Below, piece by piece: positions 15,975-21,878 of a stretch of DNA of 21,878 bases. The first letter of the stretch is position 1. Every line of letters starts with the position of its first letter. The notes under the pieces were generated by a model. It did not search any database and was not told where the DNA came from. It was given only the letters and a program-made list of their open reading frames with translations. Source of the stretch: Pseudomonadota bacterium (GTDB lineage Bacteria > Myxococcota_A > Polyangia > Polyangiales > Polyangiaceae). Where the stretch lies: NCBI GenBank assembly GCA_023432025.1, contig JAEYVE010000108.1:1-21878 (forward strand). Direction: 5' to 3'. Position numbers and translations under genes: made by a program.

Positions 15975-16664
15975 ATGAAGCGAGCGCGGCGTGTTTCTGG
16001 GGAGCGCACGCGCGCCGGGGCCCCTGAATTCAACCGCTCGAGGCGGCTTGCAGCGTGCGTCGCGGCCAGCCTGGCGTGCTCTGTCTCCGCCAGCGTCGCG
16101 CGCGCGGAGAGCTCGCGCCGCTTGGAAGAGCTCGCAGAGCTCTCGGGCGTCAGGCAGTCGGCGCCCGCGGTGCAGTGGAACGTGGGGCTTCTCTTGGGGC
16201 CTTGCGCGGTGGGGAGCAAAAGCGAAGTTTGGGAGAGTACGCGGGCGTGCGCCGCCGTGCGCTCGGACGTGTTCTTCTGGCGTCGACGTGAGGCGAGCTG
16301 GGGACTCGGTCCGTACGCCTCGGCGGGCACGGCGGGCTTCGACGATGCGCGCCTCGGAGCGGGCCTCTCCGTGCTCGCACCCGTGGTGGAAGACTTTCCG
16401 CTCGTCGCCTCACTCGGCGGCCTCGCGGTGCTCGGCGACGACCGAGACGCGGCGCCGGGCGTGGAAGCTTGGCTCTTTTGGGGCGCGCGGAGCTTCAACT
16501 TTCACGGCAGCTACGCGCTCGCGAACGGCGTGCTGCTCGGCGCACAAACCACGTTCGAAGCGCAGCGCCGCCACGCCGTGTGGCTCGCGGTGGAGCTCGA
16601 CGCCGCGATTCCGCTGCTGCCTTTCGTGCTGCTCGCGGGCTGGTTACGCGGCACGCCTCCTTGA
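15975..16664 (+). CDS. Small exported protein, possibly outer-membrane barrel
   Basis: 229 residues starting 6 bp after the zapA stop. A basic N-terminus (MKRARRV...RSRRL) and a hydrophobic stretch AACVAASLACSVSASVARA give a Sec signal with a likely cut after residue 44. The mature part shows alternating hydrophobic, aromatic and Gly residues: VQWNVGLLLGP, SWGLGPYASAGTAG, LGAGLSVLAPVVEDFPL, FNFHGSYALANGVLLGAQ. It ends in a hydrophobic segment PLLPFVLLAGWL. This pattern fits a small beta-barrel or periplasmic beta protein, but no family is recognised. The link to zapA may be only transcriptional. It converges on the lipoprotein gene 68 bp downstream; no clear terminator is seen between them. 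Confidence 0.65.
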   Translation: MKRARRVSGERTRAGAPEFNRSRRLAACVAASLACSVSASVARAESSRRLEELAELSGVRQSAPAVQWNVGLLLGPCAVGSKSEVWESTRACAAVRSDVFFWRRREASWGLGPYASAGTAGFDDARLGAGLSVLAPVVEDFPLVASLGGLAVLGDDRDAAPGVEAWLFWGARSFNFHGSYALANGVLLGAQTTFEAQRRHAVWLAVELDAAIPLLPFVLLAGWLRGTPP

Positions 16665-16732
16665 GCGCGCCGCTCGGTGGACGCTCGACGGCGTGACCCT
16701 GCGCGAAGAAAAGCCGACGAAACGGCTCGCGC

Positions 16733-17440
16733 TCACGGAGCCACAGGCGGCGGAACGCAGCTCGAGCGATCCCTGCAGAACGTGCAGTCGACCAAGACGT
16801 CCTGCCCCGGGAAACAGGGAACCACGAGCTCACCCGCCGGAGGCCTGCAAGCCCCGAGCGTCAGCGCCTCCGGAGAGTACGTGACCAAGCACTGGTCACA
16901 CACGCGGATCACGAAGGAAAACTCCCCCGTCTCGACGTCCTGGTTGCCCAAGGTCTCCCCGAAGACCGTCACGGTGGCCACGTATTCGCCCGGCGCGAGG
17001 CCTAGCCCCGGCGGAACCAGGGTGACGTTCGCCCACCCGTAGCCCGGCTCCGGACCCGCTGCGGGGTCCACGGTGGACGAAACGATGGTCCGAAAGTGCG
17101 CGACCGTGTCGCCGCCGATCGCGTCGAGGCGCACCTCGGCGCCCTGGAGCGCCACGCGGCTCGTCTCGGTGCGCAGCTGATCGTCTTCTCCCTGGGGCAC
17201 CAGCTGGTTTCCCACCAAGAGCACTGCCGTGTACGTGTCCGTGACGGCAAGATCCATGAGTCCGTAGAACAAAGCCGGCGCCGTCGGATCCGCCTCGAAG
17301 CTGCAATCGTCCGTCGGCGCCAGCACGTGCTTCACGAAAATCGTCGACTTGTTGTCCGCGCAGCCAGCGGGACCCATCACCGCGAAGGGCGCGGCACAGA
17401 CCAGCAGAAAACCGAGCGGACGGAAGAGATTGCGAAGCAT
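16733..17440 (-). CDS. Cysteine-rich lipoprotein of unknown function
   Basis: 235 residues from ATG 17440; an ATG 13 codons further upstream is less likely because this one directly begins the signal sequence and has GAGG upstream. Signal: MLRNLFRPLGFLLVCAAPFAVMGPAGC, lipidation at Cys27. The middle part is a beta-rich domain (TAVLLVGNQLVPQ, RVALQGAEVRL, PGEYVATVTVFG) that may be Ig-like. The C-terminal part carries paired cysteines (CDQC, CTFC, plus single Cys in GAC, VPC and SSC), suggesting several disulfides. It would be anchored in the inner or outer membrane facing the periplasm or outside. No enzyme motif is seen. Confidence 0.75.
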   Translation of the reverse strand: MLRNLFRPLGFLLVCAAPFAVMGPAGCADNKSTIFVKHVLAPTDDCSFEADPTAPALFYGLMDLAVTDTYTAVLLVGNQLVPQGEDDQLRTETSRVALQGAEVRLDAIGGDTVAHFRTIVSSTVDPAAGPEPGYGWANVTLVPPGLGLAPGEYVATVTVFGETLGNQDVETGEFSFVIRVCDQCLVTYSPEALTLGACRPPAGELVVPCFPGQDVLVDCTFCRDRSSCVPPPVAP

Positions 17441-17738
17441 GGGGGCAGACCTCGAACGGAGGGAGACTCGCGAGAACAAAGCTTATCGGCCCTGCCCAGC
17501 GCGTACCAATTTCCGTCCACCGTCTGCGCCCGCACGGGGCACGCGAGCGACGGCGGGCGCTTCGAACGGCGCCGGGTACCTTCGAATCGGAGGAGCTCGC
17601 GCCTCCGCCCGCTTCGATAAGCGAGCACGCTTTCGCCAGCCGCGTCCTTCGCCCACGACGTGAAAACCCGGCCGCGGGACTCCCCGCGACGGCGCCAAGG
17701 GACGCGTCAGCTCCGTCGCGGTGCGCGAAACCGCGCCG
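17441..17738. other. 298-bp gene-free gap between aroKB and the lipoprotein
   Basis: No supported gene. It contains the hairpin noted at 17673-17688 near the aroKB end, a smaller GGAGG/CCTCC hairpin near 17590-17607, and presumably the promoter of the lipoprotein gene. I found no clear -35/-10 pair. Confidence 0.55.
17673..17688 (-). terminator. Candidate terminator of aroKB
   Basis: CGCGGG (17673-17678) and CCCGCG (17683-17688) form a perfect GC stem with a 4-nt loop. On the minus strand it is followed by GCCGGGTTTTC, a short T-run about 5 nt away. It lies 50 bp past the aroKB stop. The T-run is short, so efficiency is doubtful. Confidence 0.4.
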
Positions 17739-19340
17739 TCAGCCGACGGCCCTCTGCGTGCGTTCCGCGAGATCCGTCAGGCCGAGCGCACGAATGCCTA
17801 CATGGCCCACGCCGCGTGCCACCACGAACTTGATCTGTGTGCCCGCGCGCTTTTTGTCGTGACCGAGGAGACGCGCCGCAGCCGCCAAATCCGCCTCCGC
17901 CAAGGTGCGCGGGAGCTTCAGCCGCTCCAAAAGGGAAAGCGTGCGCGTGGTCAGCTCTTGGGGAGTCTCACCGAGTGACTGCCCAATGCGGAGCGCCGCT
18001 ACCAGGCCCAAGCTGACCGCCTCGCCGTGCGTGAGCGCCGTGAAGCCGCCAGCAGCTTCGAGCGCGTGACCCACGGTGTGGCCCAGGTTCAAGACCGCAC
18101 GCAAACCGCCTTCTCGTTCGTCCAGGCTCACGATGCGCGCCTTCACCCGCACCGATCGCTCGACGAGCTCGGTCACGACGTCCAAATCACGCGCAAGCAC
18201 TGCTTCGGCGCGCTCCTCGAGCAACGTGAAGAGCTCCGCGTCTCCGATGAGCGCCGTTTTGACGACCTCGGCGAGCGCGCTCGTGTAAGCGCGCTCGCTC
18301 TCCGTCAGCAGCGTCGCCACGTCGCACAAGACGCCCGACGGCTGCCAAAAGGCGCCCACGGAGTTCTTGGCGCTGCGGAAATCGACGGCCGTTTTTCCGC
18401 CCACCGAGGCGTCGACCATCGACAAAAGCGTGGTGGGCACGCCGATCCAGCGCACCCCGCGCATCCACGTGGCCGCGGCGAAGCCGGTCATGTCCGTCAC
18501 CACGCCGCCCCCGAGGCCCACCATCACGCTCGAGCGGTCGAGCTCGGCGCTGAACGCGCCCTCGAAAATGCGTTCGAGGCCGCGCAGCGTTTTGTGCTCT
18601 TCGCCCGGCGTGAGCTGCACCTCCCCGCTCGGCGTGCCGAGCTGCGAGAGCGCGTGACGCGCGCCCGCGCCGTGAAGCGGGGCGACGTTCGTATCGGTGA
18701 CGAGCAGCGTGCTGGAGCAGCGCCCCACGAGCGCCCCCAAGCGCTCCTCGACCAAGTTTCGGCCGATTTCCACGACGTACGTCGACTCCCCGGCGGCCAC
18801 CGCGACGGCATTTCTGCGCCAGTGCGCGAGCGCCAAACGAGCGAGATCTTCCGGAGCGCGTCCCGTCGTGTCGAGCTCGACGTGCGCCTCGCGGTACACC
18901 AGCTTGCGCTGCTCGAGCAGCGTGCGGATGCGTGCCGCCGGATCTCCCGTCTGCAGAAGCGGGCGGCGTTCGATTTCTTCGCGGCTCAAGCGCTGCGCGA
19001 TTTCCTCGGGCGCCGCCATGAGCGACACGACCACGCCGGCCTCGAGCGCGCGCACTCGCTGCTCGCGTTCGAGCAGCGCCCCGCCCCCCAAGCTGATGAC
19101 CGGGGCCTCGCCGAACTCCTTCTGCCAAGAGTCGAGGAGCGAGCGTAGCTCGGCGCGCTCGAGCTCACGAAAGTGAGCCTCTCCGTGGTCCGCGAAAATG
19201 TCGGTGACGCTCTTGCCGGCGCGCGCCGCGATGCGTTGGTCCAAATCGACGAACGCACGTCCGGTTTCCTCGGCGATGCGCCGGGCTACCGTCGTCTTGC
19301 CCGTAGCCATGAAGCCCGTGAACAGGAGGGGCCGCTTCAT
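17739..19340 (-). CDS. aroKB: Bifunctional shikimate kinase / 3-dehydroquinate synthase
   Basis: 533 residues encoding two shikimate-pathway enzymes in one chain. Residues 1-172 are shikimate kinase: P-loop GFMATGKT (9-16), substrate Asp34 in DLD, Arg58 in FRELE, GGG at 85-87, lid Arg in ERRPLL (about 126) and Arg150. Residues about 183-530 are 3-dehydroquinate synthase: GLGGGVVTDMTGFAAA (NAD-binding), PTTLLSMVDASVGGKTAVD, zinc ligands Glu358 (AEVVK), His421 (NLGHT) and His438 (THGEAV), and catalytic His425. All key residues of both are intact. The second enzyme makes 3-dehydroquinate (step 2) and the first makes shikimate 3-phosphate (step 5), so the fusion joins non-consecutive steps. ATG 19340 is the first codon of the kinase fold; the ribosome site is poor. 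Divergent from the DUF167 gene across 76 bp. Confidence 0.96.
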   Translation of the reverse strand: MKRPLLFTGFMATGKTTVARRIAEETGRAFVDLDQRIAARAGKSVTDIFADHGEAHFRELERAELRSLLDSWQKEFGEAPVISLGGGALLEREQRVRALEAGVVVSLMAAPEEIAQRLSREEIERRPLLQTGDPAARIRTLLEQRKLVYREAHVELDTTGRAPEDLARLALAHWRRNAVAVAAGESTYVVEIGRNLVEERLGALVGRCSSTLLVTDTNVAPLHGAGARHALSQLGTPSGEVQLTPGEEHKTLRGLERIFEGAFSAELDRSSVMVGLGGGVVTDMTGFAAATWMRGVRWIGVPTTLLSMVDASVGGKTAVDFRSAKNSVGAFWQPSGVLCDVATLLTESERAYTSALAEVVKTALIGDAELFTLLEERAEAVLARDLDVVTELVERSVRVKARIVSLDEREGGLRAVLNLGHTVGHALEAAGGFTALTHGEAVSLGLVAALRIGQSLGETPQELTTRTLSLLERLKLPRTLAEADLAAAARLLGHDKKRAGTQIKFVVARGVGHVGIRALGLTDLAERTQRAVG

Positions 19341-19416
19341 GGGGTGGCCTTACACGCGAGGGCGCCCTCTGTCGACACGGCGCGCTCGCTTCCGCTGGTG
19401 TAACCTGAGCCCGGTC

Positions 19417-19713
19417 ATGCCGCTGCCCGTCCGCGCCCGTGGGGAGCTTCTGTGTTTCGCCGTCCGAGTGAAGCCGCGAGCGGCGCGAAGTCGCGTCGTC
19501 GGGGTTCGGCAGGAGGCGCTGGAGGTTGCCGTTGCGGCCCCGCCCGTGGACGGAGCCGCCAACGAGGAGCTGGTCCGCACTCTGGCGGAGGTTCTCTCCG
19601 TACCGAAGAGCACCGTTTCCGTGGTCTCGGGGCTCACTGGCAAGAACAAGCTGGTCGGGGTGGCCGGCCTCACCGAGGCCGCCCTCCAAAGCGCGCTTGG
19701 GCCCTGGCTTTGA
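19417..19713 (+). CDS. yggU: DUF167 / YggU family protein
   Basis: 98 residues from ATG 19417; the longer open frame upstream is antisense to aroKB. Motifs fit the family: FAVRVKPRAARSRVVGV, then LEVAVAAPPVDGAANEELVRTLAEVL, the hallmark being P-x-D-G-x-A-N, and SVVSGLTGKNKLVGV. Length is typical (about 95-105). The molecular role of this widespread small cytosolic family is not established. It lies 52 bp upstream of dapF in the same direction and could share a transcript, though TAGAGT at 19740-19745 may be a -10 element for a separate dapF promoter. Confidence 0.88.
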   Translation: MPLPVRARGELLCFAVRVKPRAARSRVVGVRQEALEVAVAAPPVDGAANEELVRTLAEVLSVPKSTVSVVSGLTGKNKLVGVAGLTEAALQSALGPWL

Positions 19714-19765
19714 GCGCGGAACCCTGGGAAAAAGCGCGCTAGAGTCCGGAGCCCCACCCACCGTC

Positions 19766-20596
19766 ATGACGCGACTTCGTTTCGAAAAGTACCAAGGTCT
19801 CGGCAACGACTTCATCGTCGTCGAAAGCAGGGATCCCGAGAGCTTCGGCATCGAGCGCGCTCGCGCGCTCTGCGACCGTCACTTCGGCATCGGCGCCGAC
19901 GGCGTGCTGCTCGTCAGCCCCGCCCCGACGAGCGGCTCGAGCTCGAGCTCGAGCGCTCGCGCGCGCATGACCGTGCTCAACGCCGACGGCTCGCGACCGG
20001 AAATGTGCGGCAACGGCCTGCGCTGCGTGGCGCTCCATTTGGCGCGCAAGGCAGGCGCGAGCGACACCAAGTTCGTCGTGGACACGGACGCCGGACCGCG
20101 GCCCTGCCACGTCGAAGTGGCCTCTTCGGGCCTCTCCGGCCAGGTGCGGACCGGCATGGGCCGAGGGCGCGCCGAGGGGCGCGTGGAGGTGGACGTGGAC
20201 GGTCAGCGCTACTCGTTCGACCGCTATTCCATGGGGAATCCGCACGCGATCCGCTTTGCGGACGAGGAAAGCATCGAGCGCGTCGATCGCATTGGGCCGC
20301 TGGTTTCGAGCCGCCTGCAAGGCGGCTCGAACGTGGAGTTCGTCGTGCAAAAGGGCGAGCGTGAGCTGCACGTCGTGGTGTGGGAGCGCGGCGTGGGGCG
20401 CACGCTCGCTTGCGGCACCGGCGCCGCAGCCACGGCGTTGGCGGCGGCGGCGAGCGGACGTTCACCTTTCGATCAACCGCTCACGGTGCACCTGCCCGGG
20501 GGTGCTCTGGAAATTCGGGTGGCCAAGGAAACCTGGGAGGTCGAGCTACGCGGCCCAGCGGCTTGGGTGTTCAGCGGAGAAGCGGAGCATCCGTGA
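19766..20596 (+). CDS. dapF: Diaminopimelate epimerase
   Basis: 276 residues, the usual length. It turns LL-diaminopimelate into meso-diaminopimelate, the precursor of lysine and of the peptidoglycan cross-link, by a two-cysteine racemase mechanism in the cytosol. The N-terminus FEKYQGLGNDFIVV is the family opening. The first catalytic Cys is Cys81 in NADGSRPEMCGNGLRC, and the second is Cys216 in ERGVGRTLACGTGA. MGNPHAIRF and SNVEFV are also family motifs. A run of six serines after a Gly (about residues 57-63) is inserted before RMTVLNADG; it is encoded by a hexameric DNA repeat. Both halves of the fold are otherwise complete, so it should be active. The stop overlaps the next gene as GTGA. 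Confidence 0.96.
   Translation: MTRLRFEKYQGLGNDFIVVESRDPESFGIERARALCDRHFGIGADGVLLVSPAPTSGSSSSSSARARMTVLNADGSRPEMCGNGLRCVALHLARKAGASDTKFVVDTDAGPRPCHVEVASSGLSGQVRTGMGRGRAEGRVEVDVDGQRYSFDRYSMGNPHAIRFADEESIERVDRIGPLVSSRLQGGSNVEFVVQKGERELHVVVWERGVGRTLACGTGAAATALAAAASGRSPFDQPLTVHLPGGALEIRVAKETWEVELRGPAAWVFSGEAEHP
19935..19954. repeat. Self-complementary hexamer repeat inside dapF
   Basis: Three CTCGAG units joined by CT/AG steps make a perfect 20-bp palindrome, gctcgagctcgagctcgagc. In frame it codes most of the serine run of DapF. It may be a replication-slippage product in a surface loop. Confidence 0.8.
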
Positions 20597-21878
20597 CCCG
20601 CGAAACGCCCCATCCTCTACACATCATCGCCATCGTCCAAGACGAGGCGTCTGCCCTGCTCATCGAGCGGACTCTGGGCGGACGAGGGGACGGGCTGAGC
20701 GTGGTGCGGGACTTGGGCGACGGCTTGGCTCGCGCGGCCTCCGAGGTGCCGGACGTGGTGTTGGTGGAGGTGGCGCTGAGCGGCAACGCCGGGCTCGCCG
20801 TCGTGCATCACGTGCGCGCGCTGAGCCCGCAAGCCGCTGTGTATGCGCTGGCGCGCACGCAAGATTTGGAGCTCGCCACGCAAGCCATTGCGCTGGGCGG
20901 AACGGGGCTTTTGCTCATGCCGCTGTCGGGAGACGAGCTCTTGGGCGCCGTGGGCCGCGTGCGCGAGCAGTCCGCCGAGCGGCGCGTGCGCGAGGAGCTC
21001 GAGCGCGAGGTCAGCGAAGCCCGGCTCGGCAGGCGGCTCCAGGAAGCTTTGGACGCCATCGGTGAGGCCACGAATCGGCGCAGCGCCGCGCGGCGCGTGC
21101 TCGAGGCGTTCATGGCGACCACCGGCGCGCAGCGGGCCGCGGCGTTCTTGCGAGCCTCGGACGCGTCGCGCGAGCTCATGCTCGTCGAGCAAGTCGGGCA
21201 CTTTCCCGAGCTACCCAGCTTTTGCGACGAGATGACGCTGCTGTCCCATGCGACGCGGGAAGGCGACGTGGACGTCGTGCGTCTCGCCAATCGCGCGAGC
21301 CAGCAAGGCCTGCTCTTGCTCGGCGGCGCCAACGTGCCCCACTCCGTGAAGCAGGGCGCGTTCGAGCGCGCGGGCGCGTTGGGCGCGCTTCACATCGCGC
21401 TCGGCGCCGAAAAAGAAGCCGCGAGCCGCGGCACGATGAAGGACCCGGACTCGAGCGCGTACACGTTTGCGTACTTCGTGGACGTCGCGGGGAGAGAAAT
21501 CGACAAAGCGCGCCGACACGGCCGCCGCTTCGCGCTCGCCACGCTCACGGTGGGTGACGGCAGCGACGGGCCCTGGTCGGTACAAATGGCCGAGCGCGTG
21601 CTCTCGGCGGTGCGCGACACGGACGTCTTGGCGCGCGTCGACGAGCGTGAGTTTTACCTGCTGCTCCCGGAAACGAGCGGCATTGGCGCGCACGCGTGCA
21701 GGCGGCGTGTCATGCGCAGCTTTCGTGAGGTCGCGCCGGGTGCCACGCTGGCCATCGGCGTCGCCACGTATCCGCACGACGGCTCGGATTTGTCGCAGCT
21801 CATGCGGGTCGCGCGGAGCCGCGCCGACGCGTCGCGCGAGTCGGTGGTGTTCTCTCTGGAGCTCGAGTCGCTCGGACT
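20593..21878 (+). CDS. Signalling protein with degenerate receiver and degenerate GGDEF domains (partial)
   Basis: Open from GTG 20593 (overlapping the dapF stop as GTGA) to the right edge; 428 codons are visible and the stop lies outside. Residues about 8-125 have the receiver pattern (IIAIVQDEASALLIERTL, DVVLVEVALSGNAGL, LGGTGLLLMPLSGDEL), but the phosphoacceptor Asp is Glu59 and the conserved KP Lys is Met. A charged helix at about 125-165 (RRVREELEREVSEARLGRRLQ) follows, then a GAF-like part to about 280. Residues about 290-428 resemble a GGDEF domain (FAYFVDVAGREIDKARRHGRRFALATL, DTDVLARV..., ATLAIGVATYP), but the signature reads DEREF at 350-354. It is therefore unlikely to be phosphorylated or to make c-di-GMP in the normal way. 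It may be a constitutive or ligand-reading adaptor. Translational coupling to dapF suggests co-production. Confidence 0.75.
   Translation, partial: MTRETPHPLHIIAIVQDEASALLIERTLGGRGDGLSVVRDLGDGLARAASEVPDVVLVEVALSGNAGLAVVHHVRALSPQAAVYALARTQDLELATQAIALGGTGLLLMPLSGDELLGAVGRVREQSAERRVREELEREVSEARLGRRLQEALDAIGEATNRRSAARRVLEAFMATTGAQRAAAFLRASDASRELMLVEQVGHFPELPSFCDEMTLLSHATREGDVDVVRLANRASQQGLLLLGGANVPHSVKQGAFERAGALGALHIALGAEKEAASRGTMKDPDSSAYTFAYFVDVAGREIDKARRHGRRFALATLTVGDGSDGPWSVQMAERVLSAVRDTDVLARVDEREFYLLLPETSGIGAHACRRRVMRSFREVAPGATLAIGVATYPHDGSDLSQLMRVARSRADASRESVVFSLELESLG

Noticed and set aside
17483..17698. Small minus-strand 71-residue frame in the aroKB-lipoprotein gap
   Set aside because: Arg/Ala/Pro-rich, no ribosome site, no motif, and it overlaps the candidate terminator.
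18027..19148. Plus-strand 373-residue open frame
   Set aside because: Shadow of aroKB, whose catalytic residues are all intact on the other strand.

Overview
This is high-GC chromosomal DNA with tightly packed genes. It looks like a large-genome myxobacterium, most likely Polyangiales/Sorangium-like (Myxococcota). The grounds are the TGGSG-rich linkers in secreted proteins and lipoproteins, a eukaryote-like Ser/Thr kinase with a PEGA-type tail, a PATAN/DUF4388-type + J-domain + TPR protein, an NtrC-family regulator, and many GTG starts. The assignment is by protein style only; there is no rRNA or other taxonomic marker in the window.

Layout, left to right. (1) 1-617: the end of a secreted protein with a metzincin-like zinc motif. 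(2) 719-4516: a membrane-anchored Ser/Thr kinase on the minus strand, divergent from a kelch-type lipoprotein; the two starts are 36 bp apart. (3) 4626-9607: the most unusual block. A caspase-family protease is translationally coupled by a GTGA overlap to a large CHAT-domain protein whose N-terminus resembles the M17 leucyl-aminopeptidase N-terminal domain. A three-domain cell-wall hydrolase without a signal peptide follows. (4) 9608-10166: a non-coding stretch holding an approximately 90-bp tandem repeat. (5) 10167-12173: a GH9-type glycoside hydrolase lipoprotein. (6) 12279-15523: a J-domain/TPR regulator on the minus strand, divergent from a complete sigma-54 response regulator. (7) 15603-16664: zapA and a small exported protein. 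(8) 16733-17440: a cysteine-rich lipoprotein on the minus strand. (9) 17739-19340: a fused shikimate kinase/3-dehydroquinate synthase on the minus strand. (10) 19417-21878: a DUF167 protein, dapF, and, overlapping dapF by GTGA, a regulator with degenerate receiver and GGDEF domains that runs off the window.

How the genes may work together. Most of the right half is housekeeping: aromatic amino acids (aroKB), meso-diaminopimelate for lysine and peptidoglycan (dapF), and division (zapA). Signalling proteins are interleaved with these. The left half is accessory. The caspase-CHAT pair looks like a two-protease cascade, and the adjacent signal-less peptidoglycan hydrolase is a plausible lytic effector. 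That would make the block a candidate programmed-lysis, defence or developmental-lysis module. This is inference from domains and gene order; the sequence shows no direct proof.

I saw no tRNA, rRNA, CRISPR array, transposase or phage gene.
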